A stretch of 64,000 bases of DNA from Cryptomeria japonica (GCF_030272615.1 NC_081409.1:655066468-655130467), one strand, 5' to 3'. Positions 51,733 to 62,661 are shown, counted from the first letter of the stretch. Notes: generated from the letters alone by a model not told the origin. Translations and numbers: made by a program.

Positions 51733-53103
51733 ATGATGGAAGAATTCAAAACCATCACTCCTGAACAGGAAAGAGATCTAGTAGCACAAGCTGGAGTCCT
51801 CATCTTACTAGAATGGGATATTGCTGATGCTCTGGTCCTAGATGCAGTAAGAAAAGAAACTAAACCCATGGAAGGGGTTACGTTCAGTAAGGATAATGAT
51901 GCACTGGTTATGTGGTCCCTCAAGAGAAATGAAGACAAGAAAAGTAAAGACACCCCAGGGTCAAGTCACCTTGGTGGATTGATGGTAAAAAGAGTGCAAA
52001 GTACAGGGGTAGTAGAGGCTGCTAGCACTATGCTAGAAACTGCAAAATTTAGTGTTGCAGTGGCTGAAAAGGAAGCCAAAGAAAAGGAGGCCTTCCAAAT
52101 TAAGTTGGAAATAGTTTTGAAGGCCTACAATAATGCCAAGGAAGAGGTGAGAGGTAAAGATAGCATCATTGCTAGACTACAAAGCCAGTTGATGGGACAG
52201 CACCAACAAGGTGAGTCTTCAACATTAATGATTTCTTCCTCACCTACAAGACCTCCACCTACAAGCCCTATCATCAAGTTTCCACTATCCCCAGCACCTT
52301 CCAGCTCCCAAATGATTGAGATTACTCCTCAAGAACTAGAAAGATTGAAACAAGCTCAGGCCTTGTATGCAGGGAAATATGAGGAGAAAGTAAGGGCCAC
52401 AATCTCCAGTTTTGCAAAGACAATAAATGCCTCATTATTCTACAACAGTGTGGGAAAGATTATGGAGATATGGAATGAGGTGAGAAGAGATAAGACAATT
52501 TTGATACCCATTTTTGACAAATGGAGACCTAGGGAGCAAGATTTAGAGTTCATGTGTGTATCATGTGATGAAGCAAGAGCTAATCCCATTATCAAATCCA
52601 CTTCTGATGTTGCTAAAGTTTTAATGCAATTGGCAGCAGATGTAGATAATGTGGATAGAAAGGTCAATTTATGTAAGAAGGAATACACTAATCAAGTTTT
52701 TGAGTTGCTCCCAGGAATTTTTGCCAATCCGGATCAGTTGAAAGACAAGCAAATATGGCTCAAAGATATAGAAGGCAAATTGTCAGCAAGGGTTAAGGGA
52801 ATCATTGATCTTGATGATACCTCTTTCTTTGTTATAACAATACAGGAAATAGAAAAAATTAAATCACATTATGGTTTTCTTAATTCAGAAGTCAACAAAC
52901 TGAGAAATTCTTGGAAAAGGTTGACTAAAATTAAAGATGATGTGATTAATTTTTCATGGCCGATAGAGGAGACATATAGTGAGTGGGAAGTTAAATATTC
53001 CACCCATGATCCGAAGCAGTTGGAGAGCGCCCCTGAAAAGATAGAAGAGGTTGCAACCAAACAACCTATTGAACTAACTGCAGAGGCTGAAAAGAGTGCA
53101 TAA
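51733..53103 (+). CDS. Gyp2 LTR ORF, second part after one TAG
   Basis: Same frame as the first part, separated only by TAG and GAG, and open for 456 codons. The two probably formed one protein of about 1,213 residues. It starts MMEEFKTITPEQERDLVAQA, has an Ala/Lys/Glu-rich coiled coil (AVAEKEAKEKEAFQIKLEIV), a Ser/Pro linker (SSSPTRPPPTSPIIKFPLSP), and a helical C-terminal domain with WRPREQDLEFMCVSCDEARA, LMQLAADVDNVDRKVNL and ELLPGIFANPDQLKDKQIWL. No catalytic motif is seen. The window ends before the matching part of the 3' LTR, so it is unknown whether the stop is shared. Confidence 0.6.
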   Translation: MMEEFKTITPEQERDLVAQAGVLILLEWDIADALVLDAVRKETKPMEGVTFSKDNDALVMWSLKRNEDKKSKDTPGSSHLGGLMVKRVQSTGVVEAASTMLETAKFSVAVAEKEAKEKEAFQIKLEIVLKAYNNAKEEVRGKDSIIARLQSQLMGQHQQGESSTLMISSSPTRPPPTSPIIKFPLSPAPSSSQMIEITPQELERLKQAQALYAGKYEEKVRATISSFAKTINASLFYNSVGKIMEIWNEVRRDKTILIPIFDKWRPREQDLEFMCVSCDEARANPIIKSTSDVAKVLMQLAADVDNVDRKVNLCKKEYTNQVFELLPGIFANPDQLKDKQIWLKDIEGKLSARVKGIIDLDDTSFFVITIQEIEKIKSHYGFLNSEVNKLRNSWKRLTKIKDDVINFSWPIEETYSEWEVKYSTHDPKQLESAPEKIEEVATKQPIELTAEAEKSA

Positions 53104-54041
53104 CTGCCTTCACGCAAAAACTGCAATCTCTTCAATTTTTGAAATTTTTGTAACAAACTCTCCTCGAGAAGTCCGAAGCTTTGTGCATTCATGTTGTTAT
53201 AAATGGATACCAGGACTAGAGGGAGGGGGATCACAAAATTTTGTAAGAAAATGCTGCCAAAATTTATCTGAGTCTTTCCAAAGTTCAATGGAGAATCAGA
53301 ATTTCTTGTAATATTTCTTGAAATGAATATCAATATACAGGCCATCGGTTTTGAGTAAAGCTTTGTGTTGTCTTCAAGTTTGTTCACAAATTTATTTACT
53401 GTCTTTATTCTGAATAATCGAGGGTTGTTTAGTTTAAATGGAATTGCAAAGCAATCTCAGTATAAGTGTTTGTTAGCTTTTCTCTTCAGGAGGGAAATTA
53501 AATACGTGGGATCACTCATACCAGTAAATTCTTTGGAGGGAACTTTGAATTTTGAGGACCATAGCTTAGTCTAGAATGATTGAATTATTGTATGTGTCAG
53601 GCATGTATAAGGATAAGTGGAAACCAAGCTGATGGAAAGCATAAAGATATATTGTTTTAGGAGTTTTATTTGATTTTAGGTGACTCTGTAACCCTGGATA
53701 AGGCACTGGTATTAATCAAGGTCGTTTATTGCATACTTTGTTGATCAAAAAATGCTGAAGTTAAGTATAGTTTCCATTCTTTGTTTTCAGTTGATTTCAA
53801 GGTGAACAAATCCACTGGTTTTCTGGACTGGTTTGTTGTGGGTTTATTGTTTGAAAGTGTGAAATTAATTCACGAAGGTATACCCACCTGGGCTCTAAGG
53901 AAGCCCGAAGTGTAGAAGGTCTAATCAAACCTTGTCATATGTTATCTCTGGAATTTCCTTGCCTTTGATGTCTTCTCGGCACCCAGTTTAAAATCATATT
54001 ATTCTAAGGACATTGAACGGAATCAAATTTTGAAGACAACA
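53104..54041 (+). other. Non-coding end of the Gyp2 5' LTR
   Basis: About 940 bp of LTR after the ORF. Small ORFs (for example 53365-53574) lack support. It ends at GAAGACAACA. The R/U5 border and polyadenylation site are not evident to me. Confidence 0.5.
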
Positions 54042-54045
54042 AAAG

Positions 54046-54064
54046 TGGCGACTTTGCTGGGGAC
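54046..54064 (+). other. Gyp2 primer-binding site (TGGCGACTTTGCTGGGGAC)
   Basis: This matches the primer site known from Tat/Ogre elements, complementary to a tRNA-Arg 3' end to my knowledge, with one T where C is usual. It lies four bases after the LTR end. A partial echo, TGGCGACTCTG, occurs at 54173. Confidence 0.85.
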
Positions 54065-54238
54065 AGTTATAACAAAGATATAAACACAGATCTGTGCCAA
54101 GACTTGTGGAGAGTATTGTTGTGTGTTTGTGGGTAAGACTGCTTGTTTTCATTTTTCCCATAGCTTTGTGGGTGGCGACTCTGTTACTATTGAACCAGTC
54201 CTTGTGAGATATAAATTTTCTGAAGAAAGATTACCGAG

Positions 54239-55780
54239 ATGCAAGGAAATAAGAACACAAGATCATTCATGAAGAAACATCCTCGTGAAACCTTGCAAGA
54301 AGGTCTGCCAGAACAGTCACAAAGAGGCCAGAAGAGATCTGTGATGCATGAGCCATCAAGTGCAGCATGGGTGCAGAAAAATAATAATACTGGTAAGATG
54401 CCTGATCGACCTGTCTATGCAAAGTCAAATTCATCTTCTAGAGATTCAGAGCATGATATTTTAGGTTTCCATTCAGGATTGTTTGGAAATATTGACGTTG
54501 CAGCTATTTTAAATCGAGATCTATCTCATGTTAGTGTTTCTGCAAAAGATAGAACTAGTTCAAATGCAATTAGGCCCTCGGTTCCTAGGACAATAGACGG
54601 GAACATTAGTCTAATTGACATAGATCAAATTAATGCATCAGACTCTGAAGAAAACTACCCTGATGAGGATAAGATGTCTCAAGAGATTGAAGATTTAAAC
54701 AAAAGAGTCCATCATTTAATCTCCCTAAGAGCCCAAAAGGAGGCAAATAAGGAAAAGGAAGTTAAAGCCAAATTGATGGAGAGAGATAGGCTCCTTAGAT
54801 AGATAGCTGATCTTGAAGTGCTTGCTAAGGAAAAAGAAAAAAGTGATGAGGAAGGCCCAGTGATTAGGGAGATCCTAATCCCTAAGATTAGACTAGTTTC
54901 TAAGTCTGTAGCCCAGCCAATTAAGGAGGTATCTAATGACTCCCAGCTTCTTAAAGTCAATTTAGATAAGGGAAAATAGATATGGGTAGGTGATGAAGTA
55001 GAATCTAAAACTGTAGAAGGGATTTCTCACAGGATCCTAGCACATGAGAGAGAAATGGAAAGGATGAGGAAGGAAAAGGAAGACCTCCAAATGGAATTGG
55101 AAAAGGCTGAGTTAGAAGCAGTGAATCAGGATGTTAAAAGAAAGATTAACTACTTAAAATCTCCCCCTATTACATTCCCATCAGAAGATCTTAGCAAGCC
55201 TAATCCCCAACACATCTCTTTTCCTCAGGTCAATACTCAACCTGTAGTACATGCTAATATTGCCTCAGTAAGCCAAATACCCTCAAATAAACAGTACACC
55301 AAAACACCTCAATCTCCAATCCCAAAAGCTAAAATGATCATGGGAAATAATAGTACCATTTCCCCTTTTCAAAGAAGGCCAATCAATTTGGAACAATATA
55401 GGCAATTGTTTTTTGATGGGATCCCAGGATATCCAAATCATGTTCCTACTGAGTTAAGAGACATACTCCATAAGTTTGCTGGGAACAATGCAGTTAGTGC
55501 TGAGGAACATCTGAAATCTTTTGGGGATTTGATAAATGATTATGAGGTAGCAGATGAAGATGTTATTATGAAACTATTTGTTCAATCCCTGGTTGATGAT
55601 GCAAGAGATTGGTACAGAGGTCTTCCAGTAGCTAGCATAGGTTCATGGGAAGATTTTAAAAATTGCTTTCAAGAACAGTATGGCAATAAAACTAATGTGA
55701 GTTTCATGCTGAATGAGTTCAATAATATTAGAAAATCTGAAAATGAAAGTCACTGATTTCAATGCAAGATTCTAGAAAGC
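54239..55780 (+). pseudogene. gag: Gyp2 gag, N-terminal and central part
   Basis: One frame with stops at 54800 and 54977 and a frameshift just before 55754. The N-terminal ~190 residues are polar and unfolded-looking (RGQKRSVMHEPSSAAWVQKN). A coiled coil (REMERMRKEKEDLQMELEKA) precedes a Pro-rich spacer and the start of the retrotransposon gag domain: YRQLFFDGIPGYPNHVPTEL, LKSFGDLINDYEVADEDVIM, FVQSLVDDARDWYRGLPVAS, SWEDFKNCFQEQYGNKTNVS. Long Tat-type gags have this layout. Confidence 0.85.
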
Positions 55781-55781
55781 T

Positions 55782-56441
55782 ATGCACAGATTGTATCAGG
55801 TAATGAGGCTAGATGATAATATGTGTCTTAATACATATTATAATGCATTTGATTCCAAAATGGCTTATATCTTGAGAGATAAAAATCCTCATAACCTAAG
55901 GGATGCTTTTAGAATTGCCATAAATGTAGAAAGTAATAGAAAAGCGTCTGGAAAATTAGGAAGAAGGACAGATGGTAGACTATGGCATGAAACCAAACAG
56001 CAACCTAACAAAGTTGCTAAAGAGGATGATAAAATAGAAAAATTGGTTACTGCTATGAAAGATTTGACTGCTAAGGTCAACAAGAATGATAAGCCTCATT
56101 ACAACTGGCAGGATAGACCTCCTAGATTACATGATATGCCATACAATACAAATTGGAAGGATGGTAAACCCCAAGTTGAGAAGCCTAAAATTGCCCAAAG
56201 CCAAGACACGCCAGATCCTTTGAAAGGGAAAACTGTTAATAATATAGAAAATACTCTTTGGTGTATTGCTTGTGATGGACCAAATTCTCCTCATCAGTGT
56301 GCAGTAGCTCAAGCTCTGGAAGAATCTATGAGGCCAGAAGCAGAGCCTGACATTAATATGTTTGAAACCATCATAGAAAGTGATGAGGAATCTATGCAAA
56401 GTGAATATAGTGATGTGCTGGATAATGAAAAGTTAGTGTAA
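55782..56441 (+). pseudogene. gag: Gyp2 gag, C-terminal part
   Basis: Continues the gag domain in a new frame: MHRLYQVMRLDDNMCLNTYY, DSKMAYILRDKNPHNLRDAF and IAINVESNRKASGK. Then a charged linker and LWCIACDGPNSPHQCAVAQA, a CX2CX6HXC zinc-binding-like motif in place of the usual CX2CX4HX4C knuckle. It ends with an acidic tail at a TAA that is followed in the same frame by the protease region. Confidence 0.8.
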
Positions 56442-56471
56442 GGACAGTTAGCCTTAAGTTGGCATCCTACA

Positions 56472-57560
56472 TTGAATGTGGTAACAATTGAAGATGAAGA
56501 AGTTCATCTTAGGAGGCCTAGTGAGGAAGAAGTTAAAAATCTCACTAAGGCTGCAATCGCCAAAGCAAAACATAACTACAATTTGAGGAGCACCAAGAGA
56601 GACACTGATCAAGGTGAGCCGGGTTCTATGTTTGTAAAAGAAGTCACAAAAAAGGGGGCATCAAGCAGTGTCATTGCTATTCTTAAAGCTAGTCAAGAAA
56701 AAGAGGAAAAAGTTAAAGGTTTACCTAAAGGCATAGATGACAAAAATGCTAGTGATGTACAAAGGGCAGAGATGGTGAAGAAGGCCAGTCAATTCAAAAT
56801 AGAAAAGGTTAAGGTTAACACTGAAAAATGTAACAATTCTGTATTCGATATGGCCCAAGCTTTAACTCAAATGAAAGTCACTATTCCATTAATAGAATTG
56901 CTAAAGATTAAAGAACATAAGGATGCAGCTTTGTTTTTATTCTCTAGTATATCTGATAGTGACCTAGTATTACCCACTGGTTCGGATAAAGTTGGAAAGG
57001 ATCAAGAGTTCCAAACCCCAGAGGTATATGTTGGAACTACTATCACTCAGGAGCCTTCTCAAGTAGATCCCTTCTATGTTACTTTGCTAGTAAATAACCG
57101 GTTGATTAAAAATTGAATGATAGATTCAGGAGTAGTTGCTAATGTAATGCCTTATGGTGTTATGAAAGAATTAGGGTTATCAGTAACCACTGTGTATGGG
57201 AAATGTTATGCCATGGATAACAAAGAAGTGCCTGTGATAGGTACGATGAAAGATGTAGAAGTAAAAATAGCTACATTTCCTGAGGCCACTTATAAAATGG
57301 ATGTTATTGTTACTGATACCAAACCCCACTATGGAATGTTACTTTCTAGGCAGTGGGCAACAGCAGTAGGGGGAAATGTTCAACTGGACTTGTCTTATGC
57401 TACTATTCCTATTGGTGGCAATCAGGTCAAACTATACAGGGAGCCACGGGCTCCTAAGGTAATTGAAAATGTAGACCCTAGTATGCTTAATTGTATGATT
57501 GATGTAGATTTAGATAATTTCAGACTTCAACCAATATCACCTCAATTGAAGAATACTGAT
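56472..57560 (+). pseudogene. pol: Gyp2 protease region
   Basis: Same frame as the gag C-terminus and the polymerase. A lysine-rich spacer (56472-57050) leads to VDPFYVTLLVNNRLIKN, then a TGA (57114) immediately before MIDSGVVANVMPYGVMKELG, which holds the catalytic DSG of the retroviral-type aspartic protease, and YGMLLSRQWATAVGG toward the end. The TGA is the only break near the active site. The protease would cut the Gag-Pol polyprotein. Confidence 0.85.
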
Positions 57561-57589
57561 CCAATTGTAGTCGAGCTACAAGCACAACA

Positions 57590-57995
57590 GTATGGGTTAT
57601 GGCAAATGTATTTCGATGGGGCTTGCTCCAAAGAAGGATCTAGAGCAGGGGTTCTTTTTGTATCCCTGTCAGGTATAACTTTCAAATACTCATTCTTATT
57701 GGCATTCCAATGCACCAATAATACTGCAGAGTATGAAGCCCTATTATTAGGACTTGAGGTTGCAAAAAGGCATGGAATCAAACTTTTAAAAGTAATGGGG
57801 GATTCAGAATTGGTTGTCTCTCAGGTGAGATTTAGATATGCATCCAAGAATGATAGATTGAAACAATATAAGCATGCTGTTTGGGATGTTATTGAGCATT
57901 TTGATGCATTTTCTATCAATTGGATAGAGCGAACAAAAAATATTATGGCAGATTTCTTAGCTAATGTTGCTTTGAAAAATGATGATGCAACGCTA
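57590..57995 (+). pseudogene. pol: Gyp2 archaeal-type RNase H, upstream of the reverse transcriptase
   Basis: No stop in this part. WQMYFDGACSKEGSRAGVLF carries the first Asp, CTNNTAEYEALLLGLEVAKR the Glu, LKVMGDSELVVSQV the second Asp, and RTKNIMADFLANVA the last Asp. This D-E-D-D set and the TNNTAEYEAL wording are typical of the archaeal-type RNase H (aRNH) that Tat elements carry in addition to their own. All catalytic residues are present. Tat elements usually carry this domain after the gypsy RNase H, as I recall. Here it sits between protease and reverse transcriptase. Confidence 0.87.
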
Positions 57996-58329
57996 ACCGG
58001 TATTTCCACTATGGAAATAAAATCTAGGCCGGCCATCCCTGATAATGTGTATAATTGGCAAGTTTTTGCTGATGATGAAGATACTCTTAGGTTTATCCAA
58101 TGTGTTGATGATTATGACAGACAAAAGATTGATTGCAATGCATTGGTGGAAGTGGTGGATAATAGAGAAACAGTGTTTGGAAATGATATTGTCCAGCTGA
58201 AAACCAATGAGATACCTAAAGGATTGGTGGAGCTAGAGAGTATGTTTAGTTATAATGATAGTCATTTACACCAGCAATCTACCACCAAGTTAGAAGAATT
58301 GGAGGAGGTGAATTTGGGGACAGAATCAT

Positions 58330-59270
58330 TCCCCAAGCTAGTATATATTGGAAAGAAATTACCCCCCCATGTTAAGACTAACCTTATCAATTTATTGAAA
58401 AGGTATAAGCATGTTTTTGCTTGGTCTTATGAAGACCTAAAGGAGTATAGACAAGATCTTTTTCAGCATGAAGTTCCCTTACTTCCAGATGCTAAGCCTT
58501 TCAGACAGAAACAGAGACCTATCAATCCCTTATTGGAAACTAAAATGCAACAAGAGTTGACTAAATTGAGAGAAGGGGGGATTATCAAACCAATAAGACA
58601 TTCTTCATGGATCTCTAATCTGGTCCTAGTAAGAAAAAAGAATGGAGACATCAGGTTGTGTGTTGATTTTAAGAATCTTAATGTTGCCTCCTTAAAAGAT
58701 AATTACTCATCCCCAAATATGGAAGCAATGCTACAAAGAGTGACAGGATGTGATCTTTTATCCATGATGGATGGTTTCTTGGGATACAATCAAGCGCTCG
58801 TAAAGGAGTCTGAACAGTTTAAAATAGCTTTCACTACTCCATGGGGAACCTATGTATATGTGAGAATGCCATTTAGATTAAAAAATGCAGGGGCTACATT
58901 TCAGAGAGCTATGGATGTGGCTTTTAAGGAATTCATAAATATCATTATGGTGGTTTACCAAGATGATCTAACCTGTTTCTCAAAAAGAGCTGATGATCAT
59001 TGTGGACATCTAGAGAAGGTGTTTGATAAAGCCTTGGAATTTGGTGTATCACCGAACCCCAAGAAATGTCATTTTGGGGTCACTGAAGGAAATTTATTGG
59101 GACATATAGTTTCCAAGGAAGGGGTAAGAATAGACCCTGAAAGAATTGAAGCAATTAACAGAGTATCTGAACCTAAAAATGTGAAAGGTATCCAATCCTT
59201 TTTAGGCAAAGTGAATTTTGTCAGGAGATTCATTGCAAACTTCGCTGAGATAGTGAAGCCTATTGTCAAG
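58330..59270 (+). pseudogene. pol: Gyp2 reverse transcriptase
   Basis: No internal stop. It contains LPPHVKTNLINLLKRYKHVF, QKQRPINPLLETKMQQEL, GGIIKPIRHSSWISNLVLVR, IRLCVDFKNLNVASLKDNYS, CDLLSMMDGFLGYNQALVKE, PFRLKNAGATFQRAMDVAF, the catalytic IIMVVYQDDLTCFS (YQDD at 58956-58967, both Asp kept), FGVSPNPKKCHFGVTEGNLL and GIQSFLGKVNFVRRFIANF. MDGFLGY stands where MDAFSGY or MDGYSGY is usual. The polymerase is one of the best preserved parts of the element. Confidence 0.92.
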
Positions 59271-59891
59271 TTGCTCAAGAAGGACACAAAGTTTCATTGG
59301 GATCAAGAAGCTTCAAAAGCTTTTGATGAGATTAAAAAGGCAGTCCAGGAAGCACCAGTGTTGAAATCCCCAGATTATGGTAAGCCTTTTTCTCTGTTTT
59401 CTTTTGCTTCATATCACACGGTGGCTGCAGTATTATTACAAAAGGACAATGAAGGATACGAACATCCCATAGCCTTCTATAGTAAATCTTTGTAGGCAGC
59501 AGAACTAAAATATGAAACCATGGAGAAACAAGCTTATGCCTTAGTTAAAGCTGTTAAAGCTTTTAGGCCATATCTGGTAAATGCAAACATCATTGCTTAT
59601 GTTCCATATGCTGCAGTTAAAGATATTTTGTCTCAGTCTGAAGTTACTGGGAAGAGGTGTAGATGGATCAATAGAATTCAGGAGTTCAATTTGGAGATAA
59701 AGATCACTAAATTGGTGAGAGGGTTAGGTTTGGCTAAGCTCATGACTGAGTCAAATCTCATGAATGTAGAAATACATAATGGTGAGGTTAGAGATGTTTT
59801 GGTTACTAGTATTGAGAGACAACCTTGGTACACAGAGATAATCCAAGTATTGAAAGGTAACATACTCCCAGAAGAAATGATGCAAAATTAG
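59271..59891 (+). pseudogene. pol: Gyp2 gypsy-type RNase H, catalytic residues lost
   Basis: Position and framework are those of the ordinary gypsy RNase H: WDQEASKAFDEIKKAVQEAP, PIAFYSKSL, YETMEKQAYALVKAVKAFRP with the Glu. The expected Asp positions are changed: FSLFSFASYHTVAAVLL in place of the T-D-A-S motif, IIAYVPYAAVKDIL in place of the T-D-H motif, and GLGLAKLMTES where ADALSR is usual. A stop lies at 59493. Loss of the original activity with gain of a second RNase H is known for Tat elements and vertebrate retroviruses, where the old domain acts as a connection or tether. Confidence 0.83.
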
Positions 59892-59900
59892 AAGAGAACT

Positions 59901-61081
59901 TTGAGGCTTAAATCCCAAAAGTATGTGCTCGTTCAGGGTGATCGTTTTTGGAGAAAAAGAGATGGAGAGTTACTAATGTGTTTGGATGAATTTCAAGCTA
60001 AACAGGTGTTAATTGAAATGCATGATGGAGTATGTGGAGGTCACTATTCTACTAAGACTACTGCTGGTAAGATAATACGGGCTAGGTATTATTGGCCTAC
60101 TTTATTTAAAGATACCCATGCATATGTTCGAAGATGTGCCCATGTCAAAGATTTTCTTCTAAGCTCAAGTATGAAGGAGCCTTACCCTTAAATCCAGTCT
60201 CTGTAGAAGCCCCTTTTGTCCAATGGGGTATTGATTTTATTGGAGAAATTGTTGAGAAGTTAGGAAGAGGTCATGGATGGATTATAGTGGCCACTGATTA
60301 TTTTACCAAATGGATAGAAGCCATCCCTACAAAAAGAGCTACTAGTAAAATTGTCATTGATTTTCTGATGGATAGTATTGTGACTAGATTTGGAACACCT
60401 GCAAAATTGGTAATGGATAATGCTATGTGTTTCAGATCAGAAGAATTTGTAGGTTTTTGCAATAGCCACGGTATACTCATGTCATACTCATCACCTTATC
60501 ACCCTCAAGGGAATGGATAGGCAGAATCCAGCAATAAAAACCTGTTGAATATCATCAAGAAAATTTTAGAAGAAAATAAAAGATCTTGGGATCAAAAGTT
60601 GAAGTTAGCTCTGTGGGCAGATAGGATAACAGTTAAAAAATCCATTGGGATGTCACCTTTTGAGTCAGTTTATGGTACACAAGCCAGATTACCGATAAAT
60701 AACCTTCTTCCAGTGTATAAGTTTTTGCAGGATGAGGACATGGAGATATCTGAACCAATGGAAAATAGAATGATCCAAATTGTAGAAATGGAGGAGCTTA
60801 GGACTTCTACTCATAAGAAAAATTAGAAGATCCAGTTGCAGTCAAAGTATCTTTTTGATAAAAGGACGTCATTAAGGAAGTTTCAAATTGATGACATGGT
60901 TCTTCAGTGGAATGCAAAAGGACAAGATAAAGGAAAGCATAAAAAATTTGAATCACTATGGATTGGCCCTTTTGTGGTTTGTGACCTGAATGGTAAGGAT
61001 TCATATTTTTTGAAGAATATGAATGATGAAATGCAGGAATTTCCAGTGCATGGACAATTCCTGAAGCATTATTTCTCCTAA
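59901..61081 (+). pseudogene. pol: Gyp2 integrase, frameshifted
   Basis: The zinc-binding H-H part is MHDGVCGGHYSTKTTAGKII, YYWPTLFKDTHAYVRRC. A small deletion near 60137 disrupts the CxxC pair and moves the frame. The core follows: WGIDFIGEIVEKLGRGHGW (first Asp), VATDYFTKWIEAIPTKRATS, FGTPAKLVMDNAMCFRSEEF (second Asp), SSPYHPQGNG, a TAG at 60518, then AESSNKNLLNIIKK with the Glu. The C-terminal part (60545-61081, one stop) includes WADRITVKKSIGMSPFESVY, FQIDDMVLQWNAKGQDKGKH and ESLWIGPFVV, a GPF-type module. No chromodomain follows. Confidence 0.9.
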
Positions 61082-61227
61082 TGTCCATGCACGGTAGGTC
61101 CTTTGTTTGTATATATTTTGTTTTCTTTCCTGTTTTCTAGTTTTGGTCTGTGTCTTGGTCTGTTTATCCAGAGTTTCTGAGTTTTCTTGTGTTGATTTCG
61201 CAATCAACCATCCCCAGTCAGAGCCGC
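61082..61227 (+). other. Gyp2 spacer between integrase and 3' LTR
   Basis: A 146-bp spacer, T-rich in its first 100 bases. The bases just before the LTR (CCCCAGTCAGAGCCGC) are not a polypurine tract, which is unusual for an LTR element. Confidence 0.6.
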
Positions 61228-61570
61228 TGTTATCACTGTTTAAAATTGGGTTCTCCTTTTCCCATAATTGGCTATGGTTCATTAAAAAAATTTCGAATAA
61301 GGTGTAATCCCAGGTGCTTCAGCTTTGTTCTAAACCTTAGGGGTTTAAGGATTTTGACTTTTTAGATTTTATCCTTTTGTTAAACCCTCTGGTTTCTAAT
61401 CTTCTGTTACTTTATTCACTTAAGTTATGGGTCGTGGGGTCGTAGGAGATGTTCCCCCTTATTGTTCGCCTAGGCGGTTATGTTGATTATTTGAAAAATT
61501 TATGCCTTGTGTGCTTTTCTTCTAAAGTTGTCGGGCCTGGTAATTAGTGATCGGTTTGAGAGATGATCCA

Positions 61571-62615
61571 ACGGTCCGCGCTATTTCGCAAGGGTAAAAT
61601 GCTCACCCTTTAGGCTCGCGAAATAGCGAGAATTAACGAGGACCGTCCATGTGTCATGACGGAGGAAGTAAAGGGTATAGTTGTCAAAGGTGGTTGAAGC
61701 CCTGTGGCTTTCTTATGGCGTATTAAAAGGTAACACATGGCACAAGGCACCACAGTCGGTGGGTTAGGATTAAAAGTTTGAAGTGGGCCCCAGAGATGAC
61801 CTGGTAGGAACAGCTATTAACAATCTATTAAGACCCCGTGGATCCCTTCTGGCAAGCGACAGAGTGACAAGTCAGCTCCGAAAGTGACGAGGCGCCAGGT
61901 GTTAGTGACATGTCCGTGGGCCCACCGTTCCTGAGAACTTTTTCATAGGATTAAATGCCGATTAACTGCAGGGATGATCCGACGGTCCGTGCTATTTTGC
62001 AAGGGTAAAATGCTCACCCTTTAGGCCCGCGAAATAGTGAGAATTAACGAAGACTGTCCACGTGTCATGATGATGACATGAGAGATAGACCTGTTGAGAC
62101 GAAAGTGGGGCCCCTCGTGGTTTCTTTTGGGCGAATGAGAAAATGACAAGTCAGCTCCGAAAGTGACAAGGCGCTAGGTGTTAGTGACATGTCCCTGGGC
62201 CCACCGTTCCTGAGAACCTTTTCAGAGGATTAAATGCCGATTAACTATGGGGATGATCCGACAGTCCGTGCTATTTCACAAGAGTAAAATGCTCACCCTT
62301 TAGGCCTGCGAAATAGCGAGAATTAACGAGGACCATCCACGTGTCATGATGATGACGTGAGAGATAGACCTGTTGAGACGAAAGTGGGGCCCCTCATGGT
62401 TTCTTTTGGGCGAATGAGAAAATGACAAGTCAGCTCCGAAAGTGACGAGGCGCCAGGTGTTAGTGACATGTCCGCGGGCCCACCGTTCCTGAGAACCTTT
62501 TCAGAGGATTAAATTCTGATTAACTGCGGGGATGATCCGACGGTCTGTGCTATTTCACAAGGGTAAAATACTCACCCTTTAGGCCTGCGAAATAGCAAGA
62601 ATTAACGAGGACCGT
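61571..62615 (+). repeat. Hairpin repeats in the Gyp2 3' LTR (four copies)
   Basis: Hairpins span 61571-61646, 61982-62057, 62261-62336 and 62540-62615. Spacings are 411, 279 and 279 bp, against 411 and 279 in the 5' LTR. Several stems are weakened by C-to-T or G-to-A changes, for example ACAGTCC with GGACCAT in the third. Confidence 0.92.
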
Positions 62616-62661
62616 CCACGTGTCATGATGATGACATGGTCAAAAAGTGAGCCCGTCACAG

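Larger units (their letters stand above)
47806..54041 (+). repeat. Gyp2 5' LTR (6236 bp)
   Basis: Begins TGTTATCACTG and ends GAAGACAACA. The start is fixed by where similarity with 61228 onward begins and CopD gag ends, and the end by the primer site. It holds hairpin repeats (48149-48914), a TATA box (48961), the LTR ORF (49462-53103) and a ~940-bp non-coding end. The shared part of the 3' LTR is collinear, apart from one repeat unit. Confidence 0.88.
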
